Shown piece after piece: positions 49,501 through 61,500 of a stretch of DNA of 64,000 nt (position 1 is the first letter of the stretch; the number at the start of each line of letters is the position of its first letter). The notes below the pieces were generated by a model. The model was not told the DNA's origin. It ran no database searches and was given only the letters and a program-made list of their open reading frames with translations. A program made the position numbers and the translations under genes. The stretch comes from Sinohyriopsis cumingii (lineage: Eukaryota; Mollusca; Bivalvia; Unionida; Unionidae). The stretch covers positions 127,376,428 to 127,440,427 of the forward strand of contig CM068838.1 in the NCBI GenBank assembly GCA_028554795.2. Direction: 5' to 3'.

Positions 49501-52500
49501 AAACCCTACAACAACAACAATAATATATATGATTTGTCACATATATTTGAGAGAGAGAGAGAGTTATTTGGTTGGTTAGAAATTGTACAATGGCTTAATT
49601 AAAGAACCGTTTACTTGTTGCTATCAACTTATACTGGGTTTATGTGATATTACATATTGCATGTCTTGAATTGTATAAGTTACCTTTAATGTATTGCAAA
49701 GAGGATGCACTTTATACGAACTTCTTGGGGAAAAGAACCTTTGTTCTAGGTTTTACTGAACGGGTCATTTATCCAAGTGCTAACTATGTACATTTTTCAT
49801 ATTGCCAAGACGCAAGTAATATTTCTGAATCTTTGTATTAAGTTATGTCACACGCCTAAGCTTGGTTGATGCGGGTTTTTTTCTTCTAGATTTTATTGAA
49901 CAGTGCTTTAAAGACACTGACTCGTTCCAAAGAAATGAAAGCATCATATGAGTTTCCAGTACCTGTCAACTCAAAGTTAAGAAAGCATTATATGAGTTTC
50001 CAGTACCTGTCAACTCAAAGTTGCTTTTGTACAAATGTTTCGATTATCTGAAGATAAAAGTTTTCCTGTCTAATCCACAACGTAATAGCCATGAAATTTG
50101 AGCCCTGAGCTCGGTTGTACGTTTATTCAATTTTAAATTATGATCCAGTTAGTTATCCAGTCTATTAATTGCTATCTTGCTACTGGAATTCCTTTTGCAA
50201 GTTGCATTATCGTCGTCTTTAAACAGACAGATTAGTCTCTGATACCGAAAAATTAATGACAAACAGATCAATCTTTCGCAAGTAATGTAAAAACCTGTAC
50301 GTGTTCGCTAAATAGACAGGGTAAAGTAAGATCGAATTGCTATCATTGAAGACAAAACTGAAGTAATTTATGACTGAAATGTAACAATTCCGCATGATCG
50401 TCTGTGACCATGAAGATTATCTTTTGCCACCATTATATTTTGTTTTAGCTGGACACGAACAGGAAGCAGCGGAATGACGGTAGTAGAAATAGGTATACTA
50501 ACCGGTTTCAGAGCCGATTTCGATGGTTCACATACCAACATTCCCAACCTCAAGAAACGAGAAGATAAAGACAGACTCGTTGTGCTCTACTTTGATCAGG
50601 TTAATGAGTTGCATTCCGTCAAAGATTAGCTAAATACTTTTTGAGAGAAAATGAGCATGCATTGCATTTAATTGCTCAGAAACAGTTATCATTTTATTAC
50701 GTGGGTCAAGCCGAGAAATTAAAACTCTTTAAAAAAACAAAATCAGGACTGATGTAAATCCCTGATTTGCCCACACAATTACGGTAAATAGTACAAAATG
50801 TATAATAAATGCCATTACATGTACCAATTGTTCTGTTTGATACCAAGACATATTAAAATTACAAATTAATGCCAACAATAATGTCATCCTATTGCTTTAC
50901 AAGTCGAGAATATGTATTGTGCATGATAAGTCATTCAATAAAAGAAACCAGATATTGAATGTGATGTAAAATAATAATGTCGGTCTTTTCAGTTCGATGG
51001 TCACAACTCATGCATGTACTTGGAAATGATCCGAACAGACATTGTCGCCAAGTCCCAGTCCGCCGTGGTTCGAGTTTATGATTATTACGAGCCAGGTAAC
51101 ATACCCGTCATGATCATTCCGCAATAAAAGGAGGGATTGCAGAATCGGGCCACTAATTTATTTCCCTTAGAACTTAATGTTGATATAAATACAAATAATG
51201 TCTGCATTAAATGGGCCTTCAAACAAGAAAAAAAACAAGACAAAACAAAAAACAAACATTTTTAGCCGTAAAAATTAGGTGTCTCTTAGCATTCAAATGG
51301 TGATTTATTTACTTTTTGGGGTCATTTATTTAGCCTTGTTTGTTCTAAACAATGGGGCTCATTGGTCTGCTCTTAATAGCATAGCCTAGCACCATATGCT
51401 ACTTTGTCAGAAGAAAAGTAAATGCAGGATATAAAAATGGTTAGAACTCGATTTGTATTCCACCACCAGTAGATGGGTTCTTTGGCTGTACATGCAATAG
51501 TGGTACGATACATTGCTACATGAGAATATAGTAGGTAAGCTCTATGTGTGCTATACAGAAGATGAAGAGTAAAACCTTGCCTAAACAGTGTTCCGTACCA
51601 CTGTAGTGTTCGAGCATCCGCACCCAAAAGGTATACATTTCAATCGATCTTTTGGAGCGTTATAGTTTTCTCTCACCTGAAGCTTGCTAATAGAATTTTG
51701 TCAGTAATATTTAAATGTTGCACGTTCGCTGCGAGCTGATTTGCCGTAACGGAATTTCCAACAAGTCCGTACCTATGCTCCGCCCGCAAGTAAATTTGAT
51801 TCGAAGATTGTAAAGTCAAATATGATTGCTGCCTTAATTTCGAATACCATTTGTGCAAAATCATGTATTATATCAAAACTAGGTTTTATACCCGTCCTTG
51901 AACGGGTATAAAAAAGAATAAAAAAGGATAAAAGAAATTGGGATGAGCGAATGTAAAAGTAAGTTTGAACATAAAAAACAAAGTATTTTTCAAAAAATTG
52001 GGATGCTGCCCTGAGTTTAGAACTCACAACTTCGTGTTTGGCAGACGTATTGCCCTTCCCAAGATGGGAGTGATTAAAGAAACTTTAAACATAGAGATAA
52101 AAAAGAAAACCAAAAATGGGATGAGCGAGTCTAATATAAATTTTAAACATAAGTTTTAAAATAAACGTATGAAAAGAAACTTTGGTATTTCACATTGAGT
52201 TTCGAACATGCGACCTCTTGTTTGGCAAGCTGGACACACATAGAAAGAAAGACAGAAAGACAAATGTAGGTGTTGATATATGACATTGTTCAAATCTTCC
52301 GTCTTACCTAGCTCTTTGGGTGCCCCGAGTGGCCGAGTGGTCTAAAGCACCCTCCGTTACGGATCAATGTCATCTCACCTCTGTCCCCGTGGGTTCGAAA
52401 CTTGGATTCAGCCAAAATGGGTATGTGAGAAAACTTGCCAGTAGGTTATTGTGGGTCAATGATTCTTTCCGGGGGTTTTCCCGGGTTCTTCCTCCACCAA

Positions 52501-55500
52501 TAATACTGGCCGCAATGTATAGCCTCTATTGTGCTGAAAAATAGCGTTAAACTCTACACCACCACCACCAACAACAACCTAGCTCTTTGTGTTATAAACA
52601 TTGAAATTGCAAAAACCTTTACAATAGTCTTTAAATACCATTTTTCTATTTGTATTAATTAAAAATGTTTGAAAAAGAAATATATAAAAGAATCAAATAT
52701 TTTTTGTTTAGGGCAAGCCAGAGCAGGATTCCATCTCTTGTGTTCAAAGCGGATATTGTATAGGATTGGGGATAGAGGAGAAGATATCATAATCTCTCTA
52801 CCAAAATACTTACTTTTAAAAATAGACTTTTGGCATTCTTGTCAAGGGTTCATTTGTTGTAATGGAAAATCGGGAATCTCCCATTAAACAATTTATGTCT
52901 TGCGTGGTGTATCATATTTTCTTGTATTTTTAACACAAGAACTCCATAATTACTGGTGGTAAACATAAATCCAGTTTGTCATGGATTCTTTCTGCCTGCC
53001 AAGTTTAAAAAATGTAATTGAAGGAGATAATTATTTATGTCTTTATAAGTTCAAGCCAATAAAGCAAAAGATGTTCACTGACTAAAATTTCACATTTTAC
53101 TGGCTTATGTTAAGGTTTTGCATTTAGCTCATGACAACGTAGGCGTATTTGTATGCCATCATCATCGGAGAGAGGATATCGGACTTTTCCGACCTTCAAA
53201 CCAAATTTGTGAATACACGGCCAGTAATAATAAACCTATTCCCAAAGCGGAACCTATCGTGGGTAGTAACCTGGCTGGATAAGACACCTTCTGAACCATT
53301 TTCAATGGCATCTCTGGTGCTCCTTTTCATACAAGACCTGCTTCCTCGTGGCATTAGCAACTGGAAGCAGAATTCTCGAAATACATGCCATATTAGCAGA
53401 CCCGATTTACATGCAAGTTACGACAAAACGGGTCAGTCTTACTCATGACGGCATCTTTCGTTGCTAAGAACCGTCTTCTTTTCCACAGTATCTAAACTTT
53501 TGCCACAAACCGTCTGTCTCATCTGGACATATGAACTAAATGCCACCTACAGGACCCAATCCGGGCTTTCAGGTTATTCGTTAATACGAAAAGAGTCGTT
53601 GCTTCTAGGGAAATCACGCCTCTTGCTACTTCTCATATAAGGACAGGAGTATCAATCGGAACAGAATATCACATCCTGGAGTAAAGGGGTTATTCTCTCA
53701 GCATATAGGGAAATAACTACAGCTCAATGAACTTCTTTTCTGCACTTCAGCTCAAGAGGTTCGCGCAGTTGCGTCCAACCTAACATCAGACCGGAACTGT
53801 TCACTAACCGATATCAGTCAGGCTGTGGGATGGAGATCGGAGTCCACATTCTCTAGCTTTTACATCCGAAATACATCACCCTGGTAGGCCAATTCGATCT
53901 GGTAGGCCCTACATCATCAACCCAACAGGTCTCCCTTCCAGATCGATCGACAGCATCATAAGAGGCGGCTTAACAACTTCTACTGGATTTGCGGGGGTGG
54001 GGGTCCGCTTTTGAGGCCGCGCCCCGATAAATGGAGTCTCTTCCAGTCGGATTACCTAGAAGCTATCTTAGCACCTTAGAGGACCGGAGATGGTATCTCC
54101 GGCGTATGGGGATGAACGCTCTCCACCGCTTACCTATTCATCTAAGGTATTACAACAGTAACGTATCCGAAGAAGAAACCAATTTTGCCTAGCAAAATGT
54201 TTGTTCAAAAATACTTACCTAGTCATAATACACACACAGCCTCCCAGCCTCCCCGCAGTACAACCACAGAGAGCGTGTTCTCTGCCTCAGTAGTTAATGG
54301 ATATTCTTGTACTGTGCCACCAAGTCTTATATGTCGAAGGGGAGATCACTCTGCCTGACCGCCAAATAGGACGGCAGGCGACTTTGAGCTCCCTTTAACT
54401 ATACGTAGTCCATGTGAGGGCTGAATTTCCAAGGTAGTGGTAGTTCTCCTAACGTATGATTGGATAAGTATTTTCGAAGAAACAGTTTGATAGGAGAAAT
54501 TGTTTTCTGTATTTCTTCCGCTCTGGTCGGACATGTATAGGTCATCGCTCTATACATGGTTGATTCAGTTGCATCCAGCGCATGCATATTTCTATAGGAA
54601 ACATTTTTGAGTTGTGTATATCTGCATAAACATTCCATTATATTTAACTTAGATGCTCGCACGGGTAGCCTATGCGACTTCACCAGTGAGGCTTGGGCTA
54701 CATTATTTATATGAGTGCATATTTTTGTGCTCTTAAGAAACTCATTATATATGTTCAATTCCGCCGTCTTTTCTAGCACATACAGGTGAGTTTCGTTTAC
54801 CATGGTATCCTTATCGTTGGAACGCCGTGCTTCAACGATTCTACCCGTGCGGGCCGTCCTTGACCTTCCCTACAGGTAGCATTGAATCGAGATCGTCTGC
54901 TACCACAATTTTTCCATCCTACATGTAGTATTGTCTTTATATGCTGCCTGTATGCTTCATTGCTTTACGAGACACACCAAAGCAAGTTCTGGTTCAACCT
55001 TTACATGGTTTAGTTCTGCACCGGCATTGTGTTCGAAAGACAGGTTCACGGCTACAGTTTTAAACGTTTTGCTCTATTTTGTCTTACATATTAGACCTAT
55101 GGACAAAGCGCAAACAATAAACCACTCCAAAAATTAAAGTCACCAGTCTGCATGCCGACTTTATCCTCAGTGTGAATCTATATGGGGACAAGGGAGATAA
55201 TTCATCGTACCCTTTAGCCACGAAGCGCCGGACATTGACAGCCTCCAAAACAGCTCCGGCATCAAAGTCAATATTATACAACTCAGCATTTTTGGAACTC
55301 CCTCTGCCTTGCCTCCTCGTGGTCCGACTTGATTCCTCTTATGGAACAGCGAGGGACAAAGCTAACAAACGGCCAAGTTCTCTCTCATTCAACAAACATA
55401 GGACAGGTTACATGGGTCAAATATACCATAACCCGTCCCAACTGATGATCCTAACGATATCCTCCTCACACAGATGGCATATTTACTCACTTCACACCAC

Positions 55501-58500
55501 AAGATGATGCTTCTTGTTCTTCAGTCCCGTCAAAAATTCTATACTATCCGATGGCACAAGATGATTCGACCTTCTAAGCCTCCATTGAGGACGTTTTGCG
55601 CCCCCGAATCTTTGTCCACCTCCTCCTCCCACTCCGTCAACAACATGCACTACAGCTCCAACATCTTGATATTATGACCGAATAGAAGATTCCGAATTCA
55701 GTTACTTTCGCAGTCTGGAAGAGTTACAGACGTTCTGACCCCGACTTCATCATCAGTTCGTCGGCGGTTCTTAAATTTGCGCCCATCCGCCCCACTCCAA
55801 CAGTATTTCATTCAGAACCCCAGCAGTTGACAGCCATTCTACGTACGAGTGGATCAAATGGCCATTGTTGACACTCGGCATTTAGTGAGCAATATCGTCA
55901 CCTTGACTTCGTTTGGGCTTGCAACCTACGGAACACATCTTATCATCTCCCATTCCGAATATCTCAGTGCATGCATGGGAGTTAGTCTCTGCCCGAAGGA
56001 CCCCTATACGGCCAAGAAAAGAGCACAACCTTTATCCTTTAACCTTCTGATTTAATATCCCAATGGATGATATCCACACCAAACCATTAAGGAGACACAT
56101 TTCACTCCCTCCCACAATCACACAGTCTATACAGGGATAGTACGGTAAAACAACAAAATGACCCAAGGGCCACTCGTAGGACACGAACCTCTGAGAGCCG
56201 TCCTATCAAAACTGCAGCCATCGTCAACTTTTCTGCATACCAAGTGTATATAGCACAGATAGGGTTCTATCGTTCGTTCCTTACCTTTTTCTTTGTCCCA
56301 ACGGCAAACAACACTCTACGTCTGATCATTTGCATAAGCGCCCTCAATCCATTCATCTGCGCCCCCTGGTTCCCACTGGAAACACCGCAGCTCATTTTGA
56401 ACGCCAGCCATGAGGGAATCTTTGCGAACACTGAACTTAGAAGGCGGATATTTTCATGTCTCTATTCACAAGGCTCCGATGATGTTTCTGTGATTCGCCT
56501 ACAAAATCATGGAACTCTTGTTGGGGATCAACGTCAACTGCTGGGTCTTCACTGGTATGACGAACCGAGTAATGGCGCATGTCAGGACCATTTCTGTGAC
56601 GGCAACATCAAGTTACCTGGATGACATCGTGCAGCAACATCAAGTACTTAGATCTAGCAATACATGATAACCCTTGTTATCAATCTGGATTGTCATCAGC
56701 AAAGAAATATCCGACCGAGTAATCATATCAATGATTTGTTCACCTAGGTATATAATTCAATACAAATGCAACATATTTCGCCTCCTTCGGGATAGGGCAT
56801 TGAATATTTGACCCACGGTAGTACATTTCATTCGATGAAATTGTATATGCACGGGAATCCCTTCACCTACTAAGCTTGCTCAGTGCGATAGAGGACCTCA
56901 TGGTCGCCCTCTTATACGCCATTGCTAATGTTCCCTCTGCAAGAATGGAGTTCTTTAAAGTTGCCTACTGGATCATACTCTCACCATCTGAACCTAATTG
57001 AGGTGTCGTTTGCTAAATTGGAAGCAACCTAATTTAGCTCATGTCTACGACCATACCTACAGGATGCTAGCGGTTCATGCTCTCCCCAGGAACGATATCT
57101 TTATTAAATAATTCTAGAGAGGACAGCCATTGTGAAAGACTTTACCGGTGGTAGGAATATTTGCTTTTCAAGGTAGTTCTCATTATGTTCGACAACTCGA
57201 TAGTACTGACTTATCTTAAACGACAAGGAGGAACCCCGTCCTACAATGGCGATTGGTTTCCAACGACAAGGGAGGACCCCAGTCCCCACACCTTTGCGTC
57301 ATGATTTGGGATTTTCTAAAGTAGTGTTGTTGTGAACTAAGACAAAAATGTTCGCCATATCCCGGGACGCTTCAACGTACTGGCTTACTTTGTGCATGGA
57401 ACAGTCAACTAGTACAGAAGGAATAGTCGCTCCATCCCTAGGTTCTTACTCAAATCTCTACCCGATGAGACCGACTGACTCTCATTTTTGTCTTTCCCGT
57501 CACAGACCCAAAAACATGGGGAGTCACGCTCTATCGTTAGATTGGACCTACCTGAACATATTCTCCTAACTTGCAACACCTCTGATTCTAAACGTGATAC
57601 AGAAAGCAAGGGAATCAGCCTAACGACACGACAGCATCGCACCACTCTGATAGGAACACTTGTGGATCAACGACCTCATTAATCTTGCATCGGAAACTCC
57701 GTGGAAGATTCGGGTTTTCATTCATTTGCACAAACTAAGACGGCAGTAATTCCAACAAGAGCTCCTAAACCTGTACGTCTGGATATTATCAAACAGGTCT
57801 TCAGACTTAAATAATTCTCGCCATTAGTCTTGGAAACAATTGCTCATGAAAGCATATGAAGGCAAATGACACATTTTTACCAAGTGGCCCTCAAGCGAAC
57901 ATATCATACCTTTCCATGCATCTATCCCGCAGACAGCTAATATTTTCCTCTGGCACTTCCAAGAGAGACAGGTAGCACCGATTACGATCGAGGTTACTGA
58001 GCCACGATCGCTGACACCTTTCGTCATCATGGGAGAGAGGATATTGAAAGCACAGGACTTATCCTACCTTCTCGCCAACTCAGCAAACAAGGCCAAATAC
58101 GTTGTGCCCAAAGCGGAACCTATCTTGGGTATTAATCTGGCTGGACTAGACACATTTTGAGCCAGATAAAGGACATCTTTGCCGCTCCTCTTCCCATAAG
58201 ATTTGCCTCCTTGGGCCGTTAGCGAAGGCAGACAGAATTCGCAAAACAAATGCCCTATCAGAAGTCCCGATTTACATGCAAGTTCCGACACAACGGTTCA
58301 TTCTTACTCATGATGGTATTCTCTTTCATCACGGAGAATCGTCTCCCTTCCACAGGTAACCAAATTTTTGTCCTGAAACCTCTGTCGCCTCAGGACACAT
58401 AAACTAAAGGCCACCTACAAGACACAATCCTTGCTTTCATGTCATACCTTAATAGAACAGAGCGTTTTCGTCGACGGAGATCACGCCCTATTTTACTTCT

Positions 58501-61500
58501 GATAAAAGGATAGGAGGATCTATCAGAACAGATTAAGAGGGTTATTCGCTCAACATAGACGGAAATAACCTCAGCTCAAATGAACTTGTTCTCCACTTCG
58601 TCTCACGAGGTTCGAGCTTTTTCCCCTACCGTGCATCAGACTGGAACCAATTGTCTAACCATCATTCAGGCTGTGGGGTGGAGATTGGAGCCCACATTAT
58701 CTAGATTTTACTTCCGAGATCTTTCATCTCAGAGGCCCCAATTCGATCTGATAGGACCTATATCCTCAGCTCAACAGGTCACTTTTCCAGATCGATCGCC
58801 AGCTTCTTAATTCGCGGCTTCACGACTTACTTGGATTTTGAGGAGGGAAATGTCTTTCCTTATGAAGCCACGCCATGAAAGATGGATTCCCCTCCAGATG
58901 GGTTACCTTGAAGTTGTCTCGCATACCTTAGGGAACCGGAGATGATATCTCAGCGGTAAGGGGCTGTACCGTTCTCAACCTCTTGCATATTCTATTTGGA
59001 GAAGAAACCAATTTTTTTCTAGTAAAATGTGTTTCATTGAGAAGACTTACTCAATAATAATACACGTACACCCTCCCAGCTCATCTCGCAGTTACCTCAA
59101 CAGAGAGCGTTCATTTCGCTCCAGCAGTAACTAAGGTATTTTTAGGCTTTGCCACCATGTCTTATCTATAAAGGGAGATAACTCTAGCTGACCGCCACAT
59201 GGGTCGGCAGACAACTTCTAGCTCCCTTTAGCTAAACGTAGTATCTGGGTGGGCTGGGTTTTCGAGGTAGTAGTATTTCTCCCACGGTTGGGTAAATATT
59301 ATCGAAGACACCTACTTTATTAGGTAAAAAAAAATTGTTTTTTTCTAGTGTAATTTTTAAATGGAATGATTTTAAGAGCTTTTTAATCGTTTTTGTATTT
59401 GATATGTATATTAGAAATATTACGGTGCTGCTGGCGTTCTTTTCTTTATTATTTTTGTGCTTTATGTTGTCAAACTTTTTGTTTCTTTGTTTGTTTCGAG
59501 GTTTCAGAATATCATTCAATGCAATACTATACTTTGGAGCTTGTTCGAGTCGAACAATGCCCTGTAATAGCTATTAATGTTTAAATTATCGCGAATTAGT
59601 TGCACATGCTGCTAACCAAAGTGGAATTATATTTCTTCATTATTCTTAAACATCTGCCATGATGCGGAAATCATTGAGAATACGATTCATTCTTGGACAA
59701 GATATCTGTCAAAACTGTTGTTGGAACGTGGGCAATTAAATGTAAGAATTGAATCATTATTCTGTAGTAGTAGGTAGTAAAACAAATACCATTGCAGGTC
59801 GAGTTCATGGTGATTCATGTAAGAAAAATTGTTTTGTAACGATACTATTTAGTCCAATACAACATAATTTAACCAATATTAATGAACTGATTGTGCTTGT
59901 TAGTGAGGGAAATTATACTGAGTTCAAGCATGTCAAATGTCAAGTTATTCAGGAATGAAAGATGGTTTTCAAGCGATAACTTTAGGTTTAGAACAAGTAC
60001 CTTAAGTAACCTTTGTAAAGGCGCTTTGCGTGAGTAATACGCCTATCGATTTCTTGAATCAAATGGTCGAAGGTCAGAGGTACAGTGAAACTGGAAAACA
60101 AATGCGCTCGGGGAAAACTGGAATCACAAAATGCGTGCCTGAACCAGACCTAATGGATAATCCTGCGGTTTCGACAATGAACAAGCTAAGGAGCTGAAAA
60201 ATATGTGGACGAGATCACTGTGACTCAATAAATGATATGCCTCCAAAATCAGAGAACTGTTGCGTTTTGGGGCGTATGGGGTAAATGGTCCAGTTCAACG
60301 TTAACGTCACTGTTACCAATCGGTCGATATTGTTATATCAAGGCGTGACCCACATATAGTATTATTAAAAAAGACTATACTGCTTTGAGAAGTGGACGGA
60401 ATATAGGGTTCACTTCATGTATTGGTGTGTTCGTCTCTATTCTTCAGCTTGTCCCTGTCTGCCATATGGTACTTCACCTGGATATCAAACTTGCACTATG
60501 TGTGCACCATGGAATGAAATTTTGTCGCGGATCAAAACTGATCTGATGTGAACTAGTTTTCAGGATCTGTTACATGTTGTTACACAATTATTTTGTCCTT
60601 TAATTATACTACTTGTCATCGAGTGCTTCTAAAGTTACACTAAAGTGCATTGCATGATTGCAGAATGGGCGAAATACTTTTCAGGATATATAAATAAAAT
60701 GGCATAACACTGTATCCACCCTCAACTCCAACTCGTATTCTACACTACGTATTGACATCTAACTTGCAGTGTGTATGTGTACATTTTAAGAAAATGTCGT
60801 AATCTACTTTCCAGGATACAATAAACATTGCTTCAATTCCAAAAGGTGTGGTCTCCAAATTTAAACTAATTTCTTCTTGTAGGATACATGATCTTTGTGA
60901 GCCAGGACTGTGTCAGATTAACCCACTTAAAAAAGCTGAAAACGAACTGTTGACAGTTTGCTCACAGAATCTTTGCATCATTTTGTTGCTTCAAAAACGT
61001 CGATGAATGTGCGGAAATTACCGAGATTTCCTGAGAAGTAACGCAAAGCCCTTTGTCTCTTAAAGAACCTAGGGCTTTCATTTCATTCTTGATAATTGCT
61101 AAATGGCCTGTTAGAAATATGTTGTCGCTGAAAGGTATTCAAAATATCCTAATTTCACAACTTAATTTTAGACGCTTGGTAAAACTTGTTCCAGGCTGTA
61201 TATACGATTTTCACGTACTCCCCAACACCGAGGATGCACCATATAATTGACGTGTATCAAACTGACCACCTTTCTAGGATGTATGAAATATTGCTTGTAT
61301 CCGTGCTCTGATTTCCTTTTCTTTTTAAGTTATTTGCTTAATCAATATTCATTGTATGCTGCTCATAAGATAAATGTGGGTCTAATACTAAAATTACGTT
61401 AATGAGTTATAGTCTGCGATCTATTGAACACTGCGTTAAATATACTCACTCGTGCGCACAGACGCTGCAGCATCGCTTGAACTCTTATAGACTTACAAGT

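Larger units (their letters stand above)
49077..50448. other. Intron 12 with a short SINE derivative and tandem duplication
   Basis: Contains the internally deleted SINE A at 49411-49522, a (GA)n run near 49549-49564 and the tandem duplication at 49937-50022. Otherwise unassigned. Confidence 0.8.

Noticed and set aside
53155-59350. Interpretation as an LTR retrotransposon with 1.36 kb LTRs
   Set aside because: The repeated part contains tyrosine-recombinase-like coding sequence and the reverse transcriptase resembles DIRS types, so a tandem DIRS pair explains it better.
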